64,000 nucleotides of DNA, from assembly GCF_011065935.2 (NCBI RefSeq), contig NZ_JAAMNH020000001.1, forward strand, positions 2,625,001 to 2,689,000, given 5' to 3'. The notes under the pieces were generated by a model, which saw only the letters and a program-made list of their open reading frames with translations, searched no databases and was not told the DNA's origin. The DNA comes from Clostridium estertheticum. GTDB lineage: Bacteria; Bacillota; Clostridia; Clostridiales; Clostridiaceae. The translations under genes and the position numbers were made by a program. This document shows, piece by piece, positions 1-8,280 of the stretch (within the stretch, counting starts at the first letter, position 1; every line of letters begins with the position of its first letter).

Positions 1-70
1 AAAAGAAGTCCATTTAATATTAAATTCATGCATTATAATTAAGTTATCGTTGCAACGAGGAGTGAATTTT

Positions 71-940
71 ATGAGTTATGTTGAATATCTACAAAAAACC
101 ATAGATTACATTGAAGAGAATATTAAACAGCCTATCACAATTGAGGTTTGTGCAGATGTTGCTGGATTTTCAAAATATCACTTTTATAGATTATTTACCT
201 TGTTTGTTGGAGTTCCATTAATGGAGTATGTTAGAAAAAGACGACTTGCCTATGCCATGCAGGAAGTTAATAGAGGAAGACGCATTATTGATATAGCACT
301 TGATTTTCAATATAGCTCAGAACGCTCATTCTGCAGAGCCTTTCAAAAGGAGTTTGGCAAAACCTCCAGCAAATTTAGAAATAAGCATTATGCAATACCT
401 CAAAAACTTATTCTCAAGAAAAATGAATTTATAATTTGGGGAGGATTAAATATGGAATATAATTTTAGTGATGTAAAAATTGAGGAACTTGATACTATGT
501 ATGTGGCAAGTTCATATGTAATTAGTAATAACCCTGAAGAGGATGTTATAACCTTTATGACAAAATGGATGGGAAATAATAATATTGATACTAGCTCGAG
601 ACAATTCGGATTTGATATTCCTGTTTCAGAAGAACAAAGGCAAAAGGGATTAAGGGGGTATGAATATTGGATAAAAGTCAATGAAGATATTGATGTCTGC
701 GAAGGTGTGAAACTTAAAAAAATAGATAAATGGAACTATGCAACTCTCAGAATAACTAACCCTTTCTCAAATCCCTTTCAATCTATACCTGGTGGTTGGA
801 ATAAATTAGTGGAGTGGGTTAACGCAAATGGATATGAGCCTGATTGCAGAGCTGACTGTTATAAGGAGAAATACTGGCTTGAAGAAAAATTCCAAGAAAA
901 TGGTATTACTTACATGGATATTTATTTCCCATTAAATTAA
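71..940 (+). CDS. AraC-family regulator with C-terminal effector-binding domain
   Basis: Transcription factor of 289 residues. Residues 1-105 carry the two helix-turn-helix motifs of the AraC/XylS family, including the IDIALDFQYSSERSFCRAF second helix pair. After a short linker, residues ~130-289 resemble the GyrI-like/AraC effector-binding fold (MEYNFSDVKIEELDTMYVAS onward), which in relatives binds small hydrophobic ligands or drugs. An in-frame TTG lies 21 bases upstream, but ATG 71 is preferred because GAGGAG sits 8 bases before it. The gene stands alone and ends at a strong hairpin. Ligand and target genes cannot be read from sequence; the family assignment is firm. Confidence 0.9.
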   Translation: MSYVEYLQKTIDYIEENIKQPITIEVCADVAGFSKYHFYRLFTLFVGVPLMEYVRKRRLAYAMQEVNRGRRIIDIALDFQYSSERSFCRAFQKEFGKTSSKFRNKHYAIPQKLILKKNEFIIWGGLNMEYNFSDVKIEELDTMYVASSYVISNNPEEDVITFMTKWMGNNNIDTSSRQFGFDIPVSEEQRQKGLRGYEYWIKVNEDIDVCEGVKLKKIDKWNYATLRITNPFSNPFQSIPGGWNKLVEWVNANGYEPDCRADCYKEKYWLEEKFQENGITYMDIYFPLN

Positions 941-947
941 TTTTATA

Positions 948-984
948 ATTAGTAAACACAGGAATATTTTCTGTGTTTACTAAT
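948..984 (+). terminator. Rho-independent terminator after the AraC-type gene
   Basis: Perfect 14-bp inverted repeat (ATTAGTAAACACAG and its complement) with a 9-base loop, followed by a T-rich stretch. It lies 7 bases past the stop codon. Confidence 0.75.
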
Positions 985-1158
985 ATTTTAATTACACTTT
1001 TTTCTAAAGTGATGACATATTAAAAAAGAACTAAACCGCTAAAAATGGTGGCAGACGATAAGTATATACTTAAGGTAATAGTTTTTATCGGCTCAACTTC
1101 TGAATCCAAACCTATTCATAAGGTTAATTAAAAATAGTTTTTTAGGAGGAGAACATTA

Positions 1159-1449
1159 ATGTTTATTATAGTATTAAAGTACATAAAGCCACTTGAGGAA
1201 GTTGAAAAAGAATTAAAACCACATATAAAACATTTAGAGAAATATTATTCATTACAAAAATTTATTTGTTCAGGCAGAAGAAATCAAAGGGTAGGTGGAG
1301 TAATTCTTTGTAATGCAAGGAATATGGAAGAAGTTGAAACAATAATTAAAGAAGACCCATTTTATATTAATAAAATTGCAGAATATGAAATAATTGAGTT
1401 TTCACCTACAAAATATGTTGATGGGTTTGAACGTTTCATAAGTGAGTAA
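1159..1449 (+). CDS. YciI-like (YCII-related domain) protein
   Basis: Small protein of 96 residues with the YCII-related ferredoxin-like fold: MFIIVLKYIKPLEEVEKELKP at the start, a central His (HIKHLEKYY) and a C-terminal DPFYINKIAEYEIIEFSPT segment, which matches the DPF...G motif region of the family. Homologues are cytosolic; enzymatic roles such as dehydrochlorinase-like or stress functions are proposed only for a few, so no reaction is assigned. GGAGGAG lies 9 bases before ATG. The gene appears monocistronic between the AraC-type gene and a degraded acetyltransferase. Confidence 0.75.
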   Translation: MFIIVLKYIKPLEEVEKELKPHIKHLEKYYSLQKFICSGRRNQRVGGVILCNARNMEEVETIIKEDPFYINKIAEYEIIEFSPTKYVDGFERFISE

Positions 1450-1555
1450 TCTTCGTATTAAGTGTCATAACTGTAGAATCTATATTTTTACTTATTTTAT
1501 GGAGTTTGCTAGTTCAAAAAAAGTGTAACATAGACTAAATTTAGAGGAGGTGAAA

Positions 1556-1711
1556 ATGGTTTTAAAATTAAATATTTCATATAAAAAACAGTTATTGGAA
1601 TTAACATTATGTCTATTTTATGATAACCCTTCAGCAGGGAAAATATATAAAAGTTTAGGATTTGAAGAGATTGGCTTTTGGAGTTTATGGAAAGGTAAAG
1701 AAAGTCAATAA
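1556..1711 (+). pseudogene. Remnant of a GNAT acetyltransferase (C-terminal piece)
   Basis: A 51-codon frame with a good ribosome binding site (GAGGAGGTG) before ATG. Its last 30 residues, NPSAGKIYKSLGFEEIGFWS, are the typical acetyl-CoA-binding C-terminal end of GNAT enzymes (N-P-A..iY.slGF.eiG). The first 20 residues do not look like any GNAT fold element, and a whole domain is about 140-170 residues, so most of the enzyme is missing. It is most likely an internally deleted, non-functional gene. The start may be translated, but acetyltransferase activity is not expected. Confidence 0.6.
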
Positions 1712-1767
1712 AAACCCACTAGTGTGATACATTCATTTTATAATAATTATAGATATCAATGGCAATT

Positions 1768-1800
1768 AAAAAAATGATTCCTGTACAATACAGGAATCAT
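1768..1800 (-). terminator. Terminator of msrB
   Basis: Perfect 12-bp stem (ATGATTCCTGTA and complement) with a 3-base loop. Read on the minus strand it is followed by a run of seven T, as expected for a terminator downstream of msrB. Confidence 0.8.
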
Positions 1801-1886
1801 CTGTTTGCTTGTTAGCACCTTTTTTTTAGAATGTCCTTGACATAGGTGCTAGGTACTACATATACCTTTATAAGGAGTCTTACACC

Positions 1887-2342
1887 TTATTTCGTAAATA
1901 GTTCTAAATACTCGGTATATCCTTCTGATTCAAGTTTACAAATAGGTATAAACTTCAATGAAGCACTATTTATGCAATATCTTAATCCGCCTTTTTCACT
2001 TGGTCCATCAGTGAATAAATGTCCTAAATGGCTGTCACCATACTTGCTTCTTACTTCTGTTCTTATCATTCCATGGGTTACATCCTTATTTTCTTTCACA
2101 TGTTCTTCTATCATTGGTTTTGTAAAACTAGGCCACCCACAACCAGAATCAAATTTATCTATAGAAGTAAATAATGGCTCTCCACTATTAATATCTACAT
2201 AAATTCCCTGTTCACTGTTATTCCAATATTCATTGTCAAAAGATCGTTCTGTGCTATTTTCTTGACTTACTTCAAATTGAGTAGGGGTCAGTATCTTTTT
2301 TAGTTCTTCTTTACCTTTTTTAGTATAAACTTTTTTATCCAT
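1887..2342 (-). CDS. msrB: Peptide-methionine (R)-S-oxide reductase MsrB
   Basis: Reduces methionine-R-sulfoxide in oxidised proteins using thioredoxin-type reductant; cytosolic repair enzyme. The 151 residues cover the full family length. Diagnostic segments are DKFDSGCGWPSFTKP (residues 63-76), YGDSHLGHLF with the active-site histidines (101-110), and RYCINSASLKF with the catalytic Cys at about 123. The paired CxxC zinc motifs of many MsrB proteins are absent, so this is the zinc-free form. AAGGAGG lies just upstream of the ATG. It is transcribed alone on the minus strand and ends at the hairpin at 1768-1800. No MsrA is present nearby. Confidence 0.95.
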   Translation of the reverse strand: MDKKVYTKKGKEELKKILTPTQFEVSQENSTERSFDNEYWNNSEQGIYVDINSGEPLFTSIDKFDSGCGWPSFTKPMIEEHVKENKDVTHGMIRTEVRSKYGDSHLGHLFTDGPSEKGGLRYCINSASLKFIPICKLESEGYTEYLELFTK

Positions 2343-2376
2343 AAAAATACCTCCTTAAAATAAACGTATTTTTTTT

Positions 2377-2412
2377 ATTTTCATGTATAAAAATCATAAA
2401 AGACATGAAAAT
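2377..2412. repeat. 10-bp inverted repeat in the msrB upstream region
   Basis: Arms ATTTTCATGT and ACATGAAAAT are separated by 16 bases, about 35-70 bases upstream of the msrB start and just past the aminopeptidase gene. Neither strand has a T-run immediately after the stem in the right place for a terminator, so it may be an operator or a 5' leader hairpin. Function unknown. Confidence 0.4.
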
Positions 2413-2428
2413 GCAATTTAACAGTAAA

Positions 2429-3556
2429 TTATAGGTTATATTTCTCTAATATACTTTCAATAAAACTGCCATTTTCATAGAATAATTCATCGTCAGCATA
2501 AATCTTTCCGCCATTTCTCATATCGCAAAGCATATCCCAATGCAAAGTGGATCTGTTTAATCCACCAGCTTCAGGCATTGAGTCCCCAATAGCTAAATGA
2601 ACAGTTCCACCAATTTTTTCATCAAAAAGCATGTTTCTTGTGAAATTTTTAATACCATAGTTGGTCCCTATAGCTACCTCGCCAAATCTGCAGGCGCCTT
2701 CATCAGTTTCAAGAAGTGATTTAAGTAGGTCCTCGCCCTTTGCGGCTGTTGCGTTAACAACCTTTCCACTTTTAACTTCTAAAACTATTCCTTCTATTTC
2801 TTTTCCCATATATATTCCTGGGAAACTAAAAGTAATTACTCCATCTACACCATCTTCAACAGGTGAAGTAAATATCTCTCCGTCTGGAAAATTTACTCTC
2901 CCATCACAGTTTATCCATTTTCTTCCTGAGACGTTTACTTTGATATCTGTTCCCTCAGAGATAAAATGTAGTCCACTTTTAGTATCAAGGTATTTAACCC
3001 ATCTTTCTTGCTCTGCACTTATCCTTTTCCATTCTTCTACAGGATCCTTAGCATGGAGTAGCCCCGCACCATAAACAAAATCCTCATAATCGCTAAAGCT
3101 CATGGAAGCTTCCTGAGCATCTGAATAAGTAGGGAATTGTGTGCCACACCATCTTAAGGAACCATTGCCCATTTTTTCAGAGTATATTTTTCTCCAGCTT
3201 GCTGCTCCTTTGGAGGATATTTTAAGTTTATCTGCATCAATTCTTGAATTGGTCTTTGTGTTTCTATTCCCCCAGGCAGAAAGCCATACATCTGCCTTTT
3301 CAAGCATAGTTTTGAAAAGTATATTTTCCTCAAGAAGCTGCTCAACGCTGCTGTGTTTTAGTTTTATTTCTGAAACTTCCTGTGAAGAAAGTGAAGTTTC
3401 CACATGAGCACCTGCCTTCACAGCCTCCTTTACCACCTCTACCATCCAAGGTGTTGCAACCTCATCACAGGATACAAATACAAAATCACCTGGTTTAACC
3501 TGAGTGGAATAATTTACTAGTAGTTTTGCAAGTTTGTTAAGTCTTTGATCAGCCAT
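2429..3556 (-). CDS. Aminopeptidase, M29 family (AmpS/AmpT type)
   Basis: Cytosolic metallo-aminopeptidase of 375 residues that removes N-terminal residues from peptides. The N-terminal domain (LAKLLVNYSTQVKPGDFVFV) is typical of M29. The metal-binding half holds FGEVAIGTN (metal Glu), GTVHLAIGDS (His) and STLHWDMLCDMR (His and Asp), matching the conserved Glu/Glu/His/Tyr/His/Asp set of the family. Length is slightly short of the usual ~410 but nothing appears missing. The ATG is preceded by AAAGGAGAAAT on the minus strand. It is probably monocistronic; msrB lies 86 bases downstream in the same direction, so read-through is possible. Confidence 0.9.
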   Translation of the reverse strand: MADQRLNKLAKLLVNYSTQVKPGDFVFVSCDEVATPWMVEVVKEAVKAGAHVETSLSSQEVSEIKLKHSSVEQLLEENILFKTMLEKADVWLSAWGNRNTKTNSRIDADKLKISSKGAASWRKIYSEKMGNGSLRWCGTQFPTYSDAQEASMSFSDYEDFVYGAGLLHAKDPVEEWKRISAEQERWVKYLDTKSGLHFISEGTDIKVNVSGRKWINCDGRVNFPDGEIFTSPVEDGVDGVITFSFPGIYMGKEIEGIVLEVKSGKVVNATAAKGEDLLKSLLETDEGACRFGEVAIGTNYGIKNFTRNMLFDEKIGGTVHLAIGDSMPEAGGLNRSTLHWDMLCDMRNGGKIYADDELFYENGSFIESILEKYNL

Positions 3557-3784
3557 TTATAATTTCTCCTTTCATTGGTAGCACGTTAAACTTAAGAATG
3601 CATATTCCAGTTTGAAGTTCCCCGTTAAAAAATATTCATATAAACATGTTACCAAATGTTTAAGAAATACTCTAGTTAAATTTTATTGTTTTTAACTTAC
3701 ATTTATAGTGTGCTCAAACAGAATTATTTATAATAATAAGGAAACAATATAATAATAAAATATTTTTATACAAGGAGGGAAATT

Positions 3785-4180
3785 ATGAACTATTTAGACA
3801 AATCAGCAAAAAAAAATATGTTTAGTAAGAAAAAACAAAAGATTGTTAATCTTAAAAGTTTTTGGCCTTTAACAGTATTGGGCGTTGCAATTGGAGGTGC
3901 TGCTATAGCTTTTTTTACCAAAAATTACTGTGAAGAAATAAAAAATATTGATATTAACAATGTTGTAGATAATCCAGATTATATGAATGATAATATTGAT
4001 AAAGATATTGAGGAAAATGACGAAAATATTGAAGATGATAATAATATTAATACAGATAAAATTATGGAGACGTTGGAACATGTAGGTGAAGAATCTTTAG
4101 GTGATGTTGGCCTTGCAATGGAGGAGGCACTTGAGGAGTTGGAAGACGTGAATCAAAGTGAGAATAAGATTAAAAATTAA
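3785..4180 (+). CDS. Hypothetical membrane-anchored acidic protein
   Basis: I do not recognise this 131-residue protein. It has a Lys-rich N-terminus (residues 1-25), one probable membrane helix (FWPLTVLGVAIGGAAIAFF, about 26-44), then a very acidic, Asn/Asp/Glu-rich tail (about 48-131) with no Cys beyond position ~48. The positive-inside rule puts the N-terminus in the cytoplasm and the acidic tail outside. A strong AAGGAGG ribosome binding site stands 6 bases before ATG. The low-complexity tail gives few homology clues. It is transcribed alone, upstream of the riboswitch-controlled transporter operon. Confidence 0.6.
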   Translation: MNYLDKSAKKNMFSKKKQKIVNLKSFWPLTVLGVAIGGAAIAFFTKNYCEEIKNIDINNVVDNPDYMNDNIDKDIEENDENIEDDNNINTDKIMETLEHVGEESLGDVGLAMEEALEELEDVNQSENKIKN

Positions 4181-4258
4181 TTAAAATCACAAAATAATTA
4201 CTAAAAACTATATACATTTTATGACTTTTACTGTAATATAACCTTATATACAAAATTT

Positions 4259-4288
4259 TTGCAATATTGAAAAAATAGTAAGTATTCT
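4259..4288 (+). promoter_or_regulatory. Candidate promoter for the guanine-riboswitch transcript
   Basis: TTGCAA and TATTCT hexamers are separated by 18 bp, placing the transcription start at or within a few bases of the 5' strand of riboswitch helix P1. Confidence 0.45.
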
Positions 4289-4291
4289 GTA

Positions 4292-4360
4292 ACCTATATA
4301 TGTTTAGTAATATGGTCTAAATGTTTCTATCGGGCTGCCATAAATAGCCTGACTATGGGT
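4292..4360 (+). promoter_or_regulatory. Guanine-class purine riboswitch aptamer
   Basis: All three helices can be drawn. P1 pairs ACCTATA (4292-4298) with TATGGGT (4354-4360), P2 pairs TTTAG with CTAAA around the loop TAATATGGT, and P3 pairs CGGGCT with AGCCTG around a GCCATAA loop. The conserved core is present: TATGG in L2, GTTTCTA in J2/3 and GACTATG at J3/1. The pyrimidine that pairs with the ligand is C (CTGACTAT rather than TGATTAT), so guanine/hypoxanthine rather than adenine is expected. The J2/3 U typical of guanine, not deoxyguanosine, aptamers is kept. It precedes a nucleoside-type ABC importer. Confidence 0.9.
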
Positions 4361-4375
4361 GGTTGTATATAAGAG

Positions 4376-4425
4376 TTAAAGTTATAAAATTTTTTAAAGT
4401 AATTCTATAACTTTAATAGATTTTT
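4376..4425 (+). promoter_or_regulatory. Riboswitch expression platform, first hairpin
   Basis: Perfect 11-bp stem TTAAAGTTATA/TATAACTTTAA (4376-4386 with 4406-4416), followed by TAGATTTTTA. Flanking TATATAAG (4366-4373) can also pair with TTTATATA (4423-4430), which would extend this hairpin and occupy the left arm of the next one. It may therefore be an antiterminator or a first terminator; sequence alone does not decide. Confidence 0.55.
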
Positions 4426-4478
4426 ATATAAACTTTCCATTTTGAAATTTCAATTTGGAGGGTTTATATTTTTTGTTT
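4426..4478 (+). terminator. Riboswitch-controlled terminator
   Basis: A 14-bp stem with two G-T pairs (ATATAAACTTTCCA, 4426-4439, with TGGAGGGTTTATAT, 4456-4469) is followed by TTTTTGTTTTAATT. It is the best intrinsic terminator between the aptamer and the lipoprotein gene at 4544. Confidence 0.75.
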
Positions 4479-4543
4479 TAATTATGTATATTAAAGACGT
4501 CATGTCTTTGTATAAAATCTTATAAAAATAGGGGGATCGTTTT

Positions 4544-5659
4544 ATGAAAAAAGTTATTGGTTTAATGCTTACATTAATACTAGTTCTTGGAGGACTTTTA
4601 ACAGGTTGTTCAAAAAAAAGCAATACAGTTACTCCTGATACTAGTAAAAAAGTAAAGGTAGGTTTTATTTACGTAGGACCTATTGGTGATGGTGGTTATA
4701 CTTTTGCTCATGATCAAGGAAGGCTATTTCTTCAAAAGGAACTTGGAACTAAGGTAGAAACAGTATTTAAAGAAAGTGTAAAAGAAGATGCAGCAGAGGT
4801 TGATAAGACTTGTGAAGAAATGATTAACAATGGTGTTACAGTAATTGTTGGAACAAGCTTTGGATTCATGGATGGCATGGATAAATCTGCAAAGAAACAT
4901 CCTGAAATAAAATACATGCATTGCTCAGGATATACACAAGAAACTAATATGTCAAATTATTTTGGTAGAGACTATCAAGTAAGATACCTTTCTGGTATTG
5001 TTGCAGGAATGAAAACTAAATCTAATAAAATTGGATATGTTGCTGCTATGAACATTCCTGAATGCGTTAGAGGTATAAATGCATTTGCACTTGGAGTTCA
5101 ATCCGTAAATAAAGAAGCAGTTGTAAAAACTATATGGACAAACACTTGGTATGATCCCGCAAAGGAAAAAGAAGCAGCAAAGGCACTTTTAGATCAAGGT
5201 GTAGACGTAGTTGCTCAACACCAGGATACAACTGGACCACAAATAGCTGCAGAGGAAAAGGGAGTTTGGTCTATAGGATATAACTCAGATATGAGTAAGG
5301 CTGCACCAAACGCTTATATGACAGCTCCAATTTGGAATTGGGGACCATATTATGTAGATCAACTTAGCAAAATTATTGCTGGTACTTGGAAATCAGAAAG
5401 TTATTGGGGAGCAATGGAAGCAGATAACAGTAAAAGCATAATATACTTAGCTACTTTAACTAAAAATGCTCCACCTGACGCACAAGCTGCAGTGGATAAA
5501 GCTAAGGCTGATATAATTTCAGGAAAAAATAAAGTATTTGTAGGACCTATCTATGATAATACCGGTGTTTTGAAAATTAAGGAGGGTGAAGTTATGTCAG
5601 ATAAGGATATGCTTCTCTTTGATTGGTTTGTTAAGGGAGTAGAAGGTAAGGTAAAATAA
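4544..5659 (+). CDS. BMP-family lipoprotein, nucleoside ABC transporter binding protein
   Basis: Lipid-anchored substrate-binding protein of 371 residues. A signal peptide of the lipoprotein type ends in LLTGC (Cys 22), followed by the BMP/PnrA fold: VKVGFIYVGPIGDGGYTFAH, VIVGTSFGFMD, VGYVAAMNIPECVRGINAF and a C-terminal KVFVGPIYDNTGVL strand. Characterised relatives (S. pneumoniae PnrA, B. subtilis NupN) bind purine nucleosides. The guanine riboswitch directly upstream fits that substrate class, but ligand identity here is inferred. It is first gene of a four-gene operon with the ATPase and two permeases that follow. Confidence 0.92.
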   Translation: MKKVIGLMLTLILVLGGLLTGCSKKSNTVTPDTSKKVKVGFIYVGPIGDGGYTFAHDQGRLFLQKELGTKVETVFKESVKEDAAEVDKTCEEMINNGVTVIVGTSFGFMDGMDKSAKKHPEIKYMHCSGYTQETNMSNYFGRDYQVRYLSGIVAGMKTKSNKIGYVAAMNIPECVRGINAFALGVQSVNKEAVVKTIWTNTWYDPAKEKEAAKALLDQGVDVVAQHQDTTGPQIAAEEKGVWSIGYNSDMSKAAPNAYMTAPIWNWGPYYVDQLSKIIAGTWKSESYWGAMEADNSKSIIYLATLTKNAPPDAQAAVDKAKADIISGKNKVFVGPIYDNTGVLKIKEGEVMSDKDMLLFDWFVKGVEGKVK

Positions 5660-5689
5660 AGGTAAAGTAAAATAGAAAAGGGTGATATT

Positions 5690-7228
5690 ATGAGTACTGT
5701 TCCACACATATCCATGAAGGGAATAACCAAGGTTTTTGGTAAGGTAGTTGCCAATAATAATATCAATCTAGAAATAAATAGCGGTGAAATCCATGCATTG
5801 CTGGGTGAAAATGGAGCAGGAAAAAGTACACTAATGAACATTCTGTCAGGAATTTATATTCCTGACAGGGGTTCTATTTTTGTTAGTGGAAAAGAAGTAA
5901 AGTTTTCATCGCCAAAGGATGCTATTAACGCAAAAATTGGAATGATTCATCAGCACTTTAAGTTGGTAGAAGTGATGACAAGCCTCGAAAACATAATGAT
6001 TGGGCAAAAGACTGGTTTTTTTATAAATAAGAATAATGTAATAAAGGATATCACAGAACTATCTAATAAATATGGTCTTGAGGTGGATGTAAACAAAAGA
6101 GTATATGATATGACAGTTGGAGAAAAACAAATATTGGAGATACTTAAGGTGATGTATAGAGGTGCAAAAATACTTGTGCTAGATGAGCCTACTACGGTAT
6201 TTACTCCTCAAGAAACGAAAAAGCTATTTAAAATAATTAATAAAATGAAGGAGCAAGGCTGTGCCATAATATTCATAAGCCATAAAATGGACGAGGTTAT
6301 GGAGATATCCGATAAGATAACAGTTTTAAGAAAGGGTGAAACCATTATTACCCTTGACAAAAAAGATACTAGTCCTGAAAAATTGGCTGAACTTATGGTG
6401 GGACATCCTGTAGATCTATCTATTAAAAGAGTAAAATTTGAAAGTGCGAAAAATATTTTAGAGGTTAAAAACCTTAAAGTATTGGATGAAGAGGGAATAG
6501 AGAGATTAAAGAAAATTTGCTTTACTATAGGAGAAGGAGAAATACTTGGAATGGCAGGTATTGTAAACAGCGGTCAGAAGGAATTGTGTGAATCACTTAT
6601 AGGAATGCAAGCAGTAAAAGAAGGGGAAATAAATTTTCAGGGAGAAAATATTGTAGGGAAAAATACAAGAGAAATAATCAAAAAAGGTATTAGTATGAGT
6701 TTTATTCCAGAAGATAGGCTTGGTATGGGACTCGTTAGTTCTATGGACATGGTAGATAACTTAATGCTTAAGGAATATCAGTGTCAAAAGGGACTTTTTA
6801 TTAATAAAAAGCCCGCTATAAATAGGGCAATAGAAATCATTGAAAGGCTTGAAATAAAAACTCCAGGAATTTACTATCCTATTAAAAATTTATCTGGAGG
6901 AAATATTCAAAAGATACTACTTGGAAGAGAACTTGCCGCAAAACCAAAGCTTCTCATAATGGCATATCCAGTAAGAGGACTTGATATAAACACTTGCTAT
7001 ACCATATATGACCTGATAAACAAGCAAAAGGCTAAGGGTGTAGGAGTACTTTTTATTGGAGAAGATTTAGATGTGTTAATTCAGCTTTGTGATAGGGTAA
7101 TGGTGATTTGTAGTGGTGAGATAACTGGAATTTTGCAAGGCGAGAATGCTACAAAAGAGGAAATTGGGTTACTTATGACAGGACACAAAAATGAGCTGCA
7201 GGAGAATAGGGGGGATAGTGGATGCTAA
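5690..7228 (+). CDS. Nucleoside ABC transporter ATPase with two nucleotide-binding domains
   Basis: 512-residue cytoplasmic ATPase of the RbsA/NupO type, driving import through the two permeases encoded next. The first domain has Walker A GENGAGKST (about residues 39-47), a MTVGEKQ signature and Walker B LVLDEPTT. The second domain has a degenerate P-loop (GMAGIVNSGQKEL), signature LSGGNIQK and a Walker B region reading LLIMAYPVRGLD where most relatives have QPTRGLD. One competent and one degenerate site is usual in this family. Spacing to the lipoprotein gene is 30 bp; its end overlaps the next start by 7 bases, indicating translational coupling. Confidence 0.93.
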   Translation: MSTVPHISMKGITKVFGKVVANNNINLEINSGEIHALLGENGAGKSTLMNILSGIYIPDRGSIFVSGKEVKFSSPKDAINAKIGMIHQHFKLVEVMTSLENIMIGQKTGFFINKNNVIKDITELSNKYGLEVDVNKRVYDMTVGEKQILEILKVMYRGAKILVLDEPTTVFTPQETKKLFKIINKMKEQGCAIIFISHKMDEVMEISDKITVLRKGETIITLDKKDTSPEKLAELMVGHPVDLSIKRVKFESAKNILEVKNLKVLDEEGIERLKKICFTIGEGEILGMAGIVNSGQKELCESLIGMQAVKEGEINFQGENIVGKNTREIIKKGISMSFIPEDRLGMGLVSSMDMVDNLMLKEYQCQKGLFINKKPAINRAIEIIERLEIKTPGIYYPIKNLSGGNIQKILLGRELAAKPKLLIMAYPVRGLDINTCYTIYDLINKQKAKGVGVLFIGEDLDVLIQLCDRVMVICSGEITGILQGENATKEEIGLLMTGHKNELQENRGDSGC

Positions 7229-8280
7229 GGTTTATAAAAAGAGATGAAATAACCAAAGGGAAAAGTACAACTATTAGAATTTCTTCAGTAATACTTGCAC
7301 TTTTCGTATTTAGCATAGTTTTTATACTGATGGATAAGAATCCCTTAGATATTTATGCATCAATGCTTAATGGTGCTTTTGGTTCCTCTTATTCCATTAG
7401 AGAAACTATTAAACTAGCCATTCCTCTTTGCATAGCTGCGTTAGGTGTTGGTGTAGCCTTTAAGATGCATTTTTGGAATATTGGTGCTGAAGGTCAAATC
7501 CTAATGGGTGCCTTTGCAGCTTCAATATTTGCACTGAAATTTCCAGCGATGCCAAGACCGGCACTTTTAATATTAATGATGGTAGCGGGTATAATCGGTG
7601 GAAGTTTGTGGGCACTAATCCCTGCGGTTTTTAAAGCAAAGTGGGGTACGAATGAAACCATAGTTACATTGATGATGAATTACATTGCTATTAAATGGAT
7701 AGTTTTTCTTCAGCATGGACCATTAAAGGACCCTAATGCAAAGGGTTTTGCTAAGATAGCAAACTTTACTGATAATGCTATACTTCCAGAGATTTTTAAA
7801 GTTCATATTGGTTGGATCTTTGCACTAGTTTTAGTTATATTTATATTTATTTTTATGAACTATACTAAAACAGGTTACGAAATCTCAGTGCTAGGAGAAA
7901 GTGAAAAAACAGCACTTTACTCTGGGGTTAACGTTAAGAAAACAATAATTATATCCATACTTTTAAGTGGTGGCTTATGTGGTCTTGTTGGTATGATTCA
8001 AGCTTCAGGTATAAGCAATACCCTTGTTGAAAGTGTATCTGGAGGAGTAGGTTATACAGCAATAATTGTAGCATGGCTTGGTTATCTAAGTGCCCCAGTT
8101 ATTCTTGTTGTTTCAGTATTATTTGCAGCTCTTCAGCAAGGAGGATCCTTCATTCAAACCTCCTATGGGATACCCGGTGCAACTGCACTAATATTACAAT
8201 CTATGATATTGTTTTTTGTACTTGGTAGTGAGTTTTTTATTAGGTTTAAAATTGCTAAAAAAGTAGGTGATGCAAAATGA
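7222..8280 (+). CDS. Nucleoside ABC transporter permease (NupP-like)
   Basis: 352-residue integral membrane protein of the BPD_transp_2 (LivH/RbsC-like) superfamily, with about ten hydrophobic segments. Recognisable pieces are NPLDIYASMLNGAFGSSYS, the FKMHFWNIGAEGQILMGAF loop typical of nucleoside permeases, and WGTNETIVTLMMNYIA. It should form the import channel as a heterodimer with the next gene product. The ATG overlaps the end of the ATPase gene, and its own end overlaps the next start as ATGA. Confidence 0.92.
   Translation: MLRFIKRDEITKGKSTTIRISSVILALFVFSIVFILMDKNPLDIYASMLNGAFGSSYSIRETIKLAIPLCIAALGVGVAFKMHFWNIGAEGQILMGAFAASIFALKFPAMPRPALLILMMVAGIIGGSLWALIPAVFKAKWGTNETIVTLMMNYIAIKWIVFLQHGPLKDPNAKGFAKIANFTDNAILPEIFKVHIGWIFALVLVIFIFIFMNYTKTGYEISVLGESEKTALYSGVNVKKTIIISILLSGGLCGLVGMIQASGISNTLVESVSGGVGYTAIIVAWLGYLSAPVILVVSVLFAALQQGGSFIQTSYGIPGATALILQSMILFFVLGSEFFIRFKIAKKVGDAK

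Noticed and set aside
1045..1131. 28-codon frame before the YciI-like gene
   Set aside because: No ribosome binding site, no recognisable motif, and low length; likely chance.
1813..1851. 8-bp inverted repeat TAGCACCT/AGGTGCTA near the msrB 3' end
   Set aside because: 23-base loop and the better terminator is directly beside it (1768-1800); probably incidental.
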